From positions 310,001 to 374,000 of the forward strand of contig JAWRVZ010000014.1 in assembly GCA_037043235.1 (NCBI GenBank): a stretch of DNA of 64,000 bases, written 5' to 3'. A model generated the notes under the pieces. It did no database searches. It worked only from the letters and a program-made list of their open reading frames with translations, and was not told where the DNA came from. Source of the DNA: Rhodeus uyekii. Taxonomy: Eukaryota > Chordata > Actinopteri > Cypriniformes > Acheilognathidae. The position numbers were made by a program, and so were the translations under genes. This document shows, piece by piece, positions 1-10,879 of the stretch; positions within the stretch are counted from its first letter, which is position 1, and the number at the start of each line of letters is the position of its first letter.

Positions 1-1455
1 GAGGAGTGAGAGTTCTGGAAACCAGATCCGGTTTGGCCAGTATGGCGCAACTAACAAGACCTGCTCCTCGTCCTCCCTGACCTTGCACAGGGTCTGTGCA
101 AGAAGGCTCACTGGGGGGAACGCATATTTGCGTAGGCCCCGGGGCCAGCTGTGTGCCAGTGCATCCGTGCCGAGGGTCCCGTCGGTCAGGGAAAAAAACA
201 ACTGGCAGTGGGAGGATTCCCGGGAAGCAAACAGGTCTACCTGCGCTTCCCCGAATCGACTCCAGATCAGCTGGACCACCTGGGGGTGGAGTCTCCATTC
301 TCCCGGGAACGTGAGCTGTCGTGAGATCGCGTCGGCTGCACGATTGAGCTCGCCCGGAATGTAAACGGCACGCAGCGACCTGAGCCGATGCTGACTCCAA
401 AGGAGGAGGTGGCGGGCAAGTTGCGACATGCGACGGGAGCGTAGACCACCCTGATGGTTGATGTACGCCACGGTCGATGTGTTGTCCGTGCGGACCAGTA
501 CATGCTTGCCCTGCAGCAACGTTCGTTGGTGAGACGTGCTGACATGGAGACCGAGTCCAACTCCAAACCGAGAAAAGAGATGCTCTGCGCAGGGGAGAGC
601 TTGCTCTTCTCCCAGTTGACCCGAAGCCCCAAATGGTTGAGGTGTCTGAGCACCAAGTCCCTGTGCTCGCACACCCGATCCCGCGACTGTGCCAAAATGA
701 GCCAGTCATCGAGATAATTCAGGATGCGGACTCCCATCTCCCTGAGGGGGGAAAGGGCAGCCTCCGCGACCTTGGTGAAGACGCGGGGAGACAGGGACAA
801 ACCAAAGGGGAGGACCTTGTACTGGTATGCCCGACCCTCGAACGCAAAGCGAAGAAACGGTCTGTGACGAGGGAGAATCGAGACATGAAAGTACGCGTCC
901 TTCAGGTCGATTGCTGCAAACCAGTCCTGGGAGCGGACGCACGTGAGGATGCGTCTCTGCGTTAACATTTTGAACGGAAGCCTGTGTAGGGTCCGATTCA
1001 AGACACGCAGGTCCAGGATAGGCCGTAACCCCCCACCTTTCTTGGGAACGATGAAGTAGGGGCTGTAAAACCCCGACTCCATCTCGGCTGGAGGGACAGG
1101 CTCGATCGCGCCCTTCACCAGGAGGACAGCGATCTCTTCCCGAAGTACAGGGGCGTCCTTGCCTTCCACTGAGGTAGTCAGAACACCGCTGAACCTGGGG
1201 GGCCGCCTGGCGAACTGAATCGCATAGCCGAGTCTGATTGTCCGAATGAGCCAACGAGACGGAGTGGGAAGCGCTAACCAGGCACCCAAACTCTGTTCGA
1301 GAGGCACCAAGGGGACGACCGACGAACCCGCGGGGGGGCAGCAGGGAGCTCTGAGGCCCAACCCAGGAGGCATGGCGTCCTGGAGTCATGGCAGTGCGTG
1401 TGGTGCACTTACCTGGCTCCATAGTCCCCGTGAGGGGCCTGGAAGGGAGGGGCAA
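1..1455 (-). pseudogene. DIRS pol remnant: reverse transcriptase, RNase H tail, start of methyltransferase domain
   Basis: Reverse transcriptase would copy the element RNA. The open frame at 1373-560 carries PKKGGGLRPILDLR, the first catalytic aspartate in AAIDLKDAYF, the LPFGLSLSPR box and NYLDDW (699-720), then the thumb segment SFLGLELDS. Just after it the frame jumps into the middle of RNase H: VRTDNTSTVAYINHQGG and the VYIPGELNRAADAISR region, then LIWSRFGEAQVDLFAS, read in another phase towards base 1. The first half of RNase H is missing, so an internal deletion joins the two parts. The product cannot be a working polymerase. The wrong-phase tail of the frame at 267-560 is not protein. 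Confidence 0.85.
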
Positions 1456-1740
1456 GGAGGCAGCGCGTCCTGGGACTGCCCGCTCCCTGTCCGTGGCGAA
1501 AGAGAGGTCGGCTGAGAGCGGGGAAGCAGTGCGTCGCCCACTGTCAGCTTGGACCGAGTATGACCCAGAGATGGAGGAAACTGCTCTTTTATTGAAAATG
1601 TGGGTACCACTGGCCCTGGGGCCAGTGGCGGAACAGAAAGAAACAAAAGATTCTCCACCCGGCCCTCCTCCGGGGGAAGGAGTGGTGCCCTCACCAGCTC
1701 CTGGGAACGAGCAGGTCCTACCATCTCTGGGTCGCCCGTC

Positions 1741-2755
1741 TCAGGGCCGCTTCGATTTTTTCTTGGAGGGTTTAGCGGTCTGGACGGGCTGCGTCGCCTT
1801 CCTGCGGGGGAGAGGGGCCAGACGGGAGGTCTCCGGTCTGGCCGGACCCTTTGCAGCCGCAGGGGGGCGCCCTCGGCGGCGAGCAGGCTGAGGGACAGCC
1901 CGCGGCGGTTTGGCAGAATCCCGCCGGGGCAAGATGTGGCTTATCGCCTCAGTCTGCTTCTGCACCGTCGAGAACTGCTGAGCGAAGTCCACGATGGTGT
2001 CGCCGAAGAGTTCAGCCTGGGAGACGGGGGCGTCGAGAAAGCGAACTTTGTCGGCGTCCCTCATCTCAGCCAGGTCCAGCCAGAGATGGCGCTCCTGGAC
2101 CACAAGTGTGGACATCGTCTGGCCGAGGGCCCGCGCCGTGACCTTATTCGCCCGGAGGGCGAAGTCAGTCGCCGTGCGCAGTTCCTGCATCAACCCCGGC
2201 TCAGAGCTACCCTCGTGCAGCTCTTTAAGAGCTTTTGCCTGATGGACCTGCAGGATGGCCATGGCATGCAAGGCAGAAGCTGCCTATCCAGCGGCGCTGT
2301 AAGCCTTGGCAGCCAGGGCTGCCGTCGTCTTACCCGCCTTGGACGGGAGGCGCGGACGATTGCGCCAGGTGGCAGCATTTTGGGGGACCTGGCGGCTCAT
2401 TTGGCAGCTCGACGGCACACGGTGTGCAAGAGGAGTGGGAGGTTCGTAGGGGCTGGCCCGACGAGGTAGCTCCCACTGTAACCATCAGGTCTCCCAGAGT
2501 GCTAACCAACCCCTCAGCTCTACCATGAGAAGCAGAGGGGATATGGGTAGCAGCAGAGGGCACTCGAACCTCTGTATCACAGAGGGTGAGCCGCGACCGC
2601 AACACCGACATGGTCATGCCCCCGCAATGAGAGCATGAACCATCCACAAGCGCTCTCTCAGCGTGCTGTCTGCCCAGACACGAGAAACAGCGCTCATGGC
2701 CGTCAGATGAGGTCAGGAAACGACCGCATCCAGAAACACACGGACGAAAAGGCAT
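1741..2755 (-). pseudogene. DIRS gag-like region in two frames
   Basis: This is the nucleocapsid-like ORF of DIRS copy A. The N-terminal piece (2755-2330) begins MPFRPCVSGCGRFL and carries Cys and His pairs (CSGC-type, then CFSC and HAERAL) typical of the zinc-binding start of fish DIRS gag. The C-terminal piece (2271-1741) is a helical segment followed by a Lys/Arg-rich tail (PARRRGRPPAAAKG, KKKSKRP) suited to nucleic-acid binding. The pieces are offset between 2271 and 2330, so at least one frameshift is present. The upstream TATA box at 2981-2990 is correctly placed. Overlapping plus-strand frames (1388-2528) are antisense shadows of this GC-rich coding DNA. Confidence 0.7.
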
Positions 2756-2950
2756 CTTGAAACAGACGCTGATCGTCCGCGTTTTGCTCTTTTAGAGGAA
2801 CTGCTCTTCCAACCGAGGCACACAGGGGGGAACACGTTGCTGGGAAGACGCGCACCACCGCTGTCGCCTGTCCAGGCGGAAAAGAACGCGCTCTTTGAAG
2901 GTGATCAGAATGAACTGAACGGCTGCTTACAACCGCTCGGCTCCGAAGCA

Positions 2951-3140
2951 AAAGTATGAATGAAGTGAGCGATGCCGGTCCTATTTATACCCGGAAGCCG
3001 GGTGGGGCGGGACTCGGCATGCAAATCTCACTAGCCAATGTTCATTGGTGCGTTTAGTTATATTGGGAGGTGATTTGGCTCCCAAGCGAGACCCCATGAC
3101 GTCAGTCCGACGTAACGTCGAACGTGATTGACTGATAGGG
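2951..3140 (-). promoter_or_regulatory. DIRS terminal leader with TATA box
   Basis: On the minus strand a TATAAATAG box lies at 2981-2990, about 230 bases upstream of the first gag codon. The outer part holds CGTCA/GACGT words and ends near AGGGAAC, the same terminal word found at the ends of the other DIRS copies in this window. Promoter function is inferred from position. Confidence 0.55.
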
Positions 3141-3149
3141 AACATAGGG

Positions 3150-3278
3150 TTCATAGACAATTGGAAAAGTTTTTGGGGCAGACCTGACCTGTTGAAAAGA
3201 GATGGTATTCATCCCACCTGGGATGGTGCCACTCTTCTCTCTAGTAATTTGGCATATAGTCTTAGAGCTAAACCTTGA
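3150..3278 (+). pseudogene. C-terminal tail of L2 ORF1 (SGNH-esterase-like)
   Basis: Forty-two codons then a stop read without interruption; the core reads RDGIHPTWDGATLL. A DGxHP block near the C-terminus is the Asp-His pair of SGNH/GDSL-type esterases, a domain known from the ORF1 protein of fish L2/CR1-type LINEs. The rest of ORF1 is missing. A spacer of about 300 bases separates it from ORF2, as expected for a two-ORF LINE. It is identified by motif and position only. Confidence 0.65.
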
Positions 3279-3581
3279 CTAACTGGGGTCCAGGTCAGGA
3301 AGCAGACAAACTGGCTAAACCGACCATCTGCTAGCTGTCTCACGTCACAGAGGTCAGATAAATTCCAACACATAGAGACTCTTTCACCTAGATATCATCC
3401 TATAGAGATTGTGTCTGTTCCCCGAATTAGCAAATACAAAAATCTCTCAAAACCGTTTAAGAGTAAAAATTTAATTGATTTACAAACAACTAAGAACGGA
3501 TATAACATAAATGAACAAATGATAAAGCTTGGGTTACTGAATATATGATCCCTTTCCTCAAAAGCACTTATTGTAAATTAT

Positions 3582-6374
3582 ATGATTACAGATCATAAAC
3601 TAGATGTGCTGTGTTTGACAGAAACTTGGCTAAAACCAGACGATTATATCACTTTAAATGAGTCCACCCCTCAAGATTACTGTTATAAACATGAGCCTCG
3701 TCTGAAAGGTAAAGGAGGAGGTGTTGCTGTAATTTATAGTAACACGATCAGTACTGCTCAAAGGTCTAATTTGAAATATAATGCTTTTGAAGTGATGGTC
3801 CTCAATGTAAAATTATCTAGTGCCAGTAATAATTCCTGTTTAACTTTTGTGCTGGCTATTCTATATAGGCCACCAGGGCACCATACAGACTTTATCAAAG
3901 AATTTGCTGATTTTCTCTCAGAATTAGTAATGTCCTCAGATAAAGTCATAATTGTCGGTGATTTTAATATCCATGTAGATAATGAAAAAGACGCATTGGG
4001 ATTGGCATTTAGAGACATTTTAAACTCTATTGGAGTTACACAACATGTATCAGGACCCACTCATTCCCGTAATCATACTTTAGATCTAATATTGTCATAT
4101 GGGATCAATGTTGATACTGTTCAAATTCTGCAGCAGAGCGATGACATCTCAGATCATTACTTAGTTGCGTGTAGATTACCTTTAGCCAAAGTCGAAAAAC
4201 TAACTCCCTGTTATAAATATAGTAGAACTATCACTTCTAACACAAAAGATAGCTTTATAAATAATCTTCCTGATCAATTTCATCTACTTAACATCCCAGA
4301 TAGCCTAGAAGAACTTGATGTTGCAACGGAAACTATAAACTCTCTCTTTTCCAGCACTTTAGACACTGTTGCTCCGTTACGCTTAAAGAAGATTAAAGAA
4401 AATAGTCCAACACCGTGGTACAACGAGCACACCCGGGCCCTCAAGAGAGCAGCCAGAAAAATGGAGCGCAGCTGGAAAAAAACTAAGCTAGAGGTTTTTC
4501 GCATTTCATGGAAAGACAGCTCTATTGCATTCAGAAAGGCCTTAAGATCAGCTAGATCTACTTACTTTTCTACCCTCTTAGAAGAAAACAAATACAACCC
4601 TAGGTATTTATTTGATACAGTGACTAAATTAACAAGAAATAAAGCCTCAACCCCAGATGCTTTAAATCAGCACAGCACTAATGACTTCATGGACTTCTTT
4701 ACTTGCAAAATTCATAATATTAGAGAGAAAATTATAACCATGCAACCGTCTACTTCAATATCACAAAATACAGTAAATTTTAGTGTCCCTGAAGAAAAAT
4801 TCCACTCCTTCATTGCTATTGGGGAGGAAGAATTGTCTAAACTCGTTAAATCATCAAAATCAACAACATGTATGCTAGACCCAATACCAACTAAGCTACT
4901 GAAAGAGATGCTTCCAGAAATCATAGATCCTATTCTTAATATAATTAATTCTTCTTTGTCATTAGGATACGTACCAAAAACCTTTAAGCTGGCTGTAATT
5001 AAACCGCTTATTAAAAAACCACAACTTGATCCTACAGAATTAGTTAATTACAGGCCGATATCGAATCTACCTTTCTTGTCAAAGATTCTAGAAAAGGCAA
5101 TATCTTCACAACTATGTTCCTTTCTAGAAAGAAACAGCATCTACGAGGATTACCAGTCAGGATTTAGACCATATCATAGTACTGAGACTGCTCTCATTAG
5201 AGTTACAAATGATTTGCTCTTATCATCCGATCGTGGTTGTATCTCTCTGTTAGTGTTACTGGACCTTAGTGCTGCATTCGATACAATTGACCACAAAATC
5301 CTTCTGAATAGACTTGAAAATTATGTTGGCATAAGTGGAGTTGCATTAGCCTGGTTCAAGTCATACTTATCTGACCGTTATCAGTTTGTAGCAGTAAATG
5401 AGGAGATGTCATATCGGTCACGGGTTCAGTATGGAGTTCCTCAAGGTTCAGTACTAGGACCATTGCTTTTCACCCTGTACATGCTTCCTTTGGGTGCAGT
5501 TATTAGGAAGCATGGCATTAGCTTTCATTGTTACGCTGATGATACTCAGCTCTATATTTCTTCTCATCCTGATGAAACGAACAAATTCACTAAATTAACA
5601 GAATGCATAACTGATATAAAAAATTGGATGACTAATAACTTTCTACTGCTTAATTCTGAAAAAACAGAGATTCTAATTATTAGACCAAAAAGTTCAGCAC
5701 ATAATAATCTAGACTACTGCCTAACACTCGATGGCTGCTCTGTCAAGTCTTCGTCGTCAGTTAGAAACCTGGGTGTGCTCTTTGATACCAATCTTTCATT
5801 TGAAAGCCATGTTTCTAGCATCTGTAAAACGGCGTTCTTCCATCTTAAAAATATATCTAAATTGCGACATATGCTATCTAAGACAAATGCGGAAAAGTTA
5901 GTTCATGTGTTCATGAGTTCAAGGCTAGATTATTGTAATGCTTTACTAGGTGGTTGCCCTGCACGCTTAATAAACAAATTCCAGCTGGTCCAAAATGCAG
6001 CAGCTCGAGTTCTTACTAGAACCAGGAAGTATGAGCATATTAGCCCAGTTCTGTCAAACCTGCACTGGCTTCCTATTAAACACCGAATACATTTTAAAAT
6101 CTTGCTAATTACTTACAAAGCATTAAATGGTTTAGCTCCACAGTACTTGAACGATCTCTTAACACATTATAGTCCTTCACGTCTATTGCGATCCCAAAAT
6201 ACTGACCAGCTTATAATACCTAGAATATCAAAGTCAACTGCTGGCGGTCGATCCTTTTCCTATTTAGCTCCTAAACTCTGGAACAGTCTTCCTATTACAG
6301 TTCGGGAAGCAGACACACTCTGTCAGTTTAAATGTAGACTAAAAACACATCTCTTCAACCTGGCATACACATAA
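3582..6374 (+). CDS. L2 ORF2 protein: endonuclease plus reverse transcriptase
   Basis: ORF2 nicks chromosomal DNA and copies its own RNA from the nick. The N-terminal APE-type endonuclease shows TETWLK (about residue 15), VGDFNIH (about 127) and the terminal SDH (about 190). The reverse transcriptase runs from about 430 to 750, with NYRPISNLPF, the aspartate in DLSAAFDT, QGSVLGPLLF and YADD at about 651-654. The C-terminal region has the HWLPIKHRIHFK block common to L2/CR1 LINEs. The frame is open for 930 codons. The genuine start is probably ATG at 3519: the codon at 3546 is TGA here but CGA in copy 2, so a CpG-to-TpG change cut off 21 residues that include part of the endonuclease N-terminus. 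It is probably inactive for that reason and because ORF1 is gone. Confidence 0.9.
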   Translation: MITDHKLDVLCLTETWLKPDDYITLNESTPQDYCYKHEPRLKGKGGGVAVIYSNTISTAQRSNLKYNAFEVMVLNVKLSSASNNSCLTFVLAILYRPPGHHTDFIKEFADFLSELVMSSDKVIIVGDFNIHVDNEKDALGLAFRDILNSIGVTQHVSGPTHSRNHTLDLILSYGINVDTVQILQQSDDISDHYLVACRLPLAKVEKLTPCYKYSRTITSNTKDSFINNLPDQFHLLNIPDSLEELDVATETINSLFSSTLDTVAPLRLKKIKENSPTPWYNEHTRALKRAARKMERSWKKTKLEVFRISWKDSSIAFRKALRSARSTYFSTLLEENKYNPRYLFDTVTKLTRNKASTPDALNQHSTNDFMDFFTCKIHNIREKIITMQPSTSISQNTVNFSVPEEKFHSFIAIGEEELSKLVKSSKSTTCMLDPIPTKLLKEMLPEIIDPILNIINSSLSLGYVPKTFKLAVIKPLIKKPQLDPTELVNYRPISNLPFLSKILEKAISSQLCSFLERNSIYEDYQSGFRPYHSTETALIRVTNDLLLSSDRGCISLLVLLDLSAAFDTIDHKILLNRLENYVGISGVALAWFKSYLSDRYQFVAVNEEMSYRSRVQYGVPQGSVLGPLLFTLYMLPLGAVIRKHGISFHCYADDTQLYISSHPDETNKFTKLTECITDIKNWMTNNFLLLNSEKTEILIIRPKSSAHNNLDYCLTLDGCSVKSSSSVRNLGVLFDTNLSFESHVSSICKTAFFHLKNISKLRHMLSKTNAEKLVHVFMSSRLDYCNALLGGCPARLINKFQLVQNAAARVLTRTRKYEHISPVLSNLHWLPIKHRIHFKILLITYKALNGLAPQYLNDLLTHYSPSRLLRSQNTDQLIIPRISKSTAGGRSFSYLAPKLWNSLPITVREADTLCQFKCRLKTHLFNLAYT

Positions 6375-7041
6375 CACATTATACATACATTTTTAATCCA
6401 AATCATGTAAAATGATTGTTAGGCTGCATAATTTAGATAAGCCGGAACCGGGAACATTCCCATAACACCTGATGTACTCGATACATCAGAAGAAGAATGG
6501 CATCTACGCTGATATTGGTTTCTGTTTATTCCGAGGTTATCGTGGTCAGCTGGATCCGGGCCATATCCAGATCAGATGAAGGACCTGGACACGAGCACAG
6601 CACTGCCCTGAAGTGTCTGCGGAGATCGTGACTCTACTAGACCCTCCCCTTTGACGATCATGAACCCATCTCTAACCGGACCAAATTGGACTTCATATTG
6701 GACTTGAATTGTTGTATAATAATCATGCACTGTTTGGCTGTTGGCCAGAGGAGAACTGGTCCCCCGACTGAGCCTGGTTTCTCCCAAGGTTTTTTCTCCA
6801 TTCTATTCTCTCTATTCTATTCCAGTCACCTGCCGGAGTTTTGGTTCCTTGCCGCTGTCGCCTATGGCTTGCTCAGTTGGGGAAACTTAACACTTAAAAT
6901 TCATCAATTGTATTGATTCAGCTGCTCTTTTGGGGCTTCTGTTCAGCCAAACAAACTTTGTTTATATTGTTTTTCCTGTAAAGCTGCTTTGAAACAATCT
7001 ACATTGTAAAAAGCGCTATATAAATAAAGGTGACTTGACTT

Positions 7042-7945
7042 GTTCTGGGTAGTTTCTATGGCATTCTTAGCATAATCTAACACTTAGCTAATCACTATTA
7101 GCATGTAGCTATTCCCTGCTAGCATGTGTAGCATGTTGACAGTCCTGTTTGCTAGCATGAGTCAATAGAGCCAAACCCCCATGTCTCTACGACACTCAGA
7201 AGCAGAGATATAGGTCTGGCTAAACGGTTGCTAGGGTACTCTGTTTGGTTGCTAAGGAGTGGCTACGCCTCTGCCATTGATGTCACTTCAAAGGCTGCTT
7301 GTCAGTATGAACGATATAAACCAACCATAACACCTCTACGACATTCAGAAATGAAGATATCTTGCTTTGCATTTGGTTGCTAAGGTGCTTGATAATGGTT
7401 GCTAGGGCATGGCTAGGAAGTGTTGAAGACATTGGTGATTGGCAGTTTGCTGTCTAGAGTCATAAGAGCCCGCCCTCAAATTTCTATGACTTCTCTATCC
7501 AGAGATAGAAGTCGATCTATTTGAATGGAAGTCTATGGGATGGGTTGCTAAGGTGCTCTAAATGGTTGCTAGGGCGTGGCTTAATAGCTTTACTGTGATC
7601 CTGAGACACTCATTGGTCGCCTGAGTAAAATGAGTTCTCCCCCTTGTCTCTGTGACGCTGTGATGCAGAGCTATGTTCAATTCAAAATCCCTATGCAATT
7701 TGCCATAGTAGTTGGTGTTTCATGGGACGGCCTTCCCCATTCATCTCTATGGGGCAAATTTTTGGCAGCTCTAGCACCCAAGGGGTACAACTTTCACCCC
7801 CTTGTGTGGTATGATTTTACAGAGGCTGTCACCCTCTTCAAATGTGGCGATTCACATGTTTCTACAATATCCTTTCTCAAGCCAACTTAATAAGTTTATG
7901 TACAATATCACTAAGTTGGCTTTCTCAAGCCAACTTAATGAGAGT
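7042..7945. repeat. Non-autonomous hairpin-ended repeat
   Basis: Non-coding. It contains several versions of a GGTTGCTARG-type word (7215-7580) and ends in two inverted words, AAGCCAACTT and AAGTTGGCTT (7878-7940), that fold as GTTGGCTT-GAGA-AAGCCAAC. The same end opens the element at 21592. The superfamily is not recognised. Bases 7946-8189 hold nothing I can name. Confidence 0.5.
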
Positions 7946-8189
7946 AATCTCCAGCCATGCCAAATTGCCATCACAAAAACTGAGGCACCAGACTTTGTGA
8001 AAATTAATATTTGTGTCATTCTCAATTTTTTTGGTCACGGCTGTACTTGTTTTTCGTCTAAAGAATTGTGCCCACATAACCATGCATATTATAAATATAA
8101 GATATAAAGGCACGTACATACAATAGATAAGCACACAACCATCTATCGCTTAAGAGTAGTTTAATAATAATATAAAGAATAGAAGTATC

Positions 8190-9086
8190 ATCTAAATCAC
8201 TGTTTCTCAACCAGTGGGTCGCGACCCACTAGTGGGTCGCGGAACATTCCAGAGGGGGTCGCGAGACTTTTACTGTGTTCTCATATTTTCGAACGTCGTA
8301 TGCTTAATCATTATTGTCCTACTTTCTAATGCTATTTCTAAACCGTCCTATCACAATAATGTATCACTGCAGCGAACGGCTCTTATTGGACAAGGTCCTA
8401 CTCTCTTTACGTAAGCGGTTTACTCCGTTTCTTGGTAACGACGGCGCAATTGCCGCGAATAACGCCGCGAATCACGCGGATTCGTGATCCTTTTTCAGTA
8501 GACCCAAGTGATGTGAATGTTGTGCTCCCCATTAATTTGCAAACACAGTTAGTGGAACTTGCATCTGACGGCAGCCTGCAACTTGCTTTTCGCAAGACAG
8601 ACCTGAACTCTTTCTGGATTCAAACCAGACACGAATACCCAGAACTCGCAGATCGTGCAACGAAGTTTCTTCTGCCATTTAGCACTACCTATCTTTGCGA
8701 GTCGGGATTTTCGACAGTGACTGCAACGAAAACAAAAAGCAGGAATAGACTGACAACTTCTAGTTTGAGTGCGACACTACGAGTGGCCCTTTCCCCAATT
8801 CCACCGCGTCTGGATATCATCGTTTCAGAGCGGCAGTCTCAAATGTCACATTAACGTGTGTGAACGTGAGTGAAAATAAATAAATCAGTTTGTTTCATAG
8901 TCTGCCTAATTTTTGAAAAAGTGTTTTGTGAAATTAATTATGAGCACACACGGAATTATTTCATTATTTTTCATTTATTATTTACTATTTTTATTTATTT
9001 ATTTCTAGCCTTAGTGGGTCTTAGGACTGTCATACAAAAAAAAGTGGTTCGCGATAGGCAAAAGGTTGAGAAACCCTGATCTAAAT
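8190..9086 (+). mobile_element. hAT element with 8-bp target duplication ATCTAAAT
   Basis: The target duplication ATCTAAAT is at 8190-8197 and 9079-9086. The ends are CACTGTTTCTCAACC and the complement of GGTTGAGAAACCCTG, and just inside lie GTGGGTCGCGACCCAC words. An 8-bp duplication and such ends define hAT. The 881-bp body keeps only the transposase C-terminus, so it is an internal-deletion derivative. The exact duplication suggests a fairly recent insertion. Confidence 0.93.
8432..8854 (+). pseudogene. hAT transposase C-terminal dimerisation domain
   Basis: The last part of a ZBED/FAM200-like hAT transposase, whose full proteins run to about 600 residues. Diagnostic words are FWIQTRHEYPELADRATKF, STTYLCESGFS and KTKSRNRL, the conserved dimerisation block. 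The zinc finger and the first two catalytic residues are missing. The frame before about 8510 is junction sequence. The stop at 8852 is natural for the family. It cannot act as a transposase. Confidence 0.85.
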
Positions 9087-10490
9087 GATGATATAATTTT
9101 AAGAAAATATGATATTGGTTCATCACTAAAATTGAGGTAAAAATATTCATCTAGCATTGTTCTGTGAGAACTTATGCATGCGACTCTGATTTACTCTCAA
9201 TACAATACCGGTCTAAACTTCAAATCAGATATTAATCTAAATTTTAAAGGTAGAATTATTTCTAAATAATTAAATGATAAATAATAAAAATGACAACCAC
9301 ATGTTTTTGGTTCAACCCCATCCATCATAACACATAATTTTAGACATTTTCTGAAATTAATATATGCCCCTAGTCAGAATTATTGGCCCCTTTTTAACTG
9401 TCATTCAAAATGTTCAATGAAGAAACAACATTTTAATAAAGCCACATTTTAAATTGGGGGGGGGGGAGAGGTAATCTTATTATGTAATAAATGTTTTTCA
9501 CCAATACAACACATTCAACACATTTTGCAGTCTCCTGGGCACATACACACTGCAGCTAAATTCAGTTGTCAATTAACCTTTTAGTGCTTACCGTACTCCT
9601 GTTCTGTACACATACAGTTCAGTATTTTACAGGACTGCATTCTTCAACCAAGTTGACTCCCAAAAGTACACGTAGTGACAACTACATTTACAAACATTCT
9701 ATGCAGTGTACTAAATAAACTGAGCAACTCGACAGATGACACACGAGAGATGCATCTCTAATGTATGTCTGTACGTGCAATGCAAGAAATCACAGGGAAA
9801 GCGGTATGAGCCTGACTCATGTTGTCAGATCTTGCAAGCAATTTAGAGAATAAGAACAAGGCCATAAAAAATTAAATAAATGGAAAATAAAGCAGAAATG
9901 TCGTGACCTCATTTTAATAACCCCATGAACTCAATTGCTGTCTTTTTGGGTCTTTAGCCCCCCTAAATTCCCACCCAGCCCCCTAAAAGATGCGATTAAC
10001 TGTAATATGTACAGTAATTCGATCACCTCAAAGGTAGCAGGCTTCAGCTGTTCAGCTGTCTGTGTTATTCAGCATGTTCTTCAATCCATATCAGTGCAGT
10101 GAACAAAAGCAGAGGACAACGTTTGTATATGAGTCGATAGATTGTTATGATATCCGCAGTGTAGTTCTTTGTCATAAATACAGTTTACATAATTTGATGC
10201 AGGAGGAATTCAATATGGTTGTGGATCCACTTTTAAATCTGGGCTTAGTTATTTGCTTATGAAATTCCTTTCATCTCAATAGCATGAGACTCTTCCTACT
10301 CTTGCTATACTTCATACTGCAGTGCAATATATTTGCTAAAATTCGTTATAATATATATATTTTTTTAATAAATCCGAAAACAAAACATGGGAAAATAACT
10401 ATAAAAGGGAGTGTAAATGCAAATGTGGTCCTCTGCAGCTATCTGCTGGTTATAGTGGTGATTTCATGTCAATTTCATATTAAAAGATCA
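9087..10490. other. AT-rich stretch with no gene seen
   Basis: No coding frame with recognisable content. A G-run lies at 9458-9467. The words near 9371-9395 (CAGAATTATTGGCCCC) recur inverted near 29514-29532, suggesting short decayed transposon ends of one family. Confidence 0.4.
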
Positions 10491-10870
10491 GGGGCCTTAT
10501 TTATAAAACTTTACGTAGGATTTGCGTCAGAAGTGGCGTACGGATGAAACATAGGATGTGCGTCCGCACAGAAATATTCGGATTTATAAAACCATGCGCA
10601 CGCACATCCTACGCGGGTTTACCTTTTTAAATCACAATCAATTCTAAATGTAGCGCAGCTTTTGCGGCTTCATGTCACACACATTGTTGCCCATAAATAG
10701 TCCATGAAACGCCCACAAATTAATATTCATGGCATGAGAAATCATGGCAAACAGAGAGGAAATAAAAAAAAAACATAACTTCACTCAATGTGAAGTAGAA
10801 GTTCTCGTTGGCAAGGTGGAAAAGAGGAAAACAATTTTGTTTGGAGGGCACAGTGTGGGGTATGGAAGCC
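10491..10870 (+). mobile_element. PIF/Harbinger-type element, left-end fragment
   Basis: It starts GGGGCCTTATTTATAAAAC, an end type I associate with fish Harbinger repeats, followed by self-complementary CGCACATCCTACG words and the start of a Myb/SANT-like frame at 10744. No matching right end appears before the Tc1 element at 11757. Confidence 0.55.
10744..10866 (+). pseudogene. Myb/SANT-like DNA-binding domain fragment (Harbinger accessory protein)
   Basis: From ATG 10744 the frame reads MANREEIKKKHNFTQCEVEV and continues LVGKVEKRKTILFGG. This resembles the first helices of the Myb/SANT-like proteins that accompany PIF/Harbinger transposases and help bind the ends. It is cut off after about 41 codons at the start of the fold-back. 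Called from motif similarity only. Confidence 0.5.
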
Positions 10871-10879
10871 CATTTTCGC

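Larger units (their letters stand above)
1..3140 (-). mobile_element. DIRS-like tyrosine-recombinase retrotransposon, 5' half (copy A)
   Basis: Reading leftwards from about 3140 the order is a terminal leader with a TATA box, a gag-like region with Cys/His clusters, a DIRS-type reverse transcriptase, the end of RNase H and the start of the DLFAS methyltransferase-like domain. The rest, including the tyrosine recombinase, lies beyond the left edge. DIRS elements integrate as circles by a recombinase rather than an integrase. The family is clear from the YLDDW reverse transcriptase box and the LFAS motif, which match the better preserved order of copy B (13392-19025). The right boundary at about 3140, next to an AGGGAAC terminal motif, is set by the start of the L2 coding remnant. 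Confidence 0.85.
3141..7041 (+). mobile_element. L2-clade LINE, copy 1 (5'-truncated, nearly complete ORF2)
   Basis: This is a non-LTR retrotransposon with the tail of ORF1 (3150-3278), ORF2 (3582-6374) and a 3' UTR ending in AGCGCTATATAAATAAAGG plus TGACT repeats (6990-7041). That tail recurs at 40950-40982, and the ORF and UTR recur in copy 2 (36081-41490). The 5' end abuts a DIRS end at about 3140, so the element was truncated on insertion or cut by the DIRS. L2 assignment rests on reverse transcriptase wording such as NYRPISNLPFLSK, DLSAAFDTIDH and YADDTQLY. Confidence 0.9.

Noticed and set aside
1388..2528. Plus-strand frames up to 289 codons
   Set aside because: Antisense to the DIRS gag-like and RT regions; GC-rich shadow frames with no domain wording.
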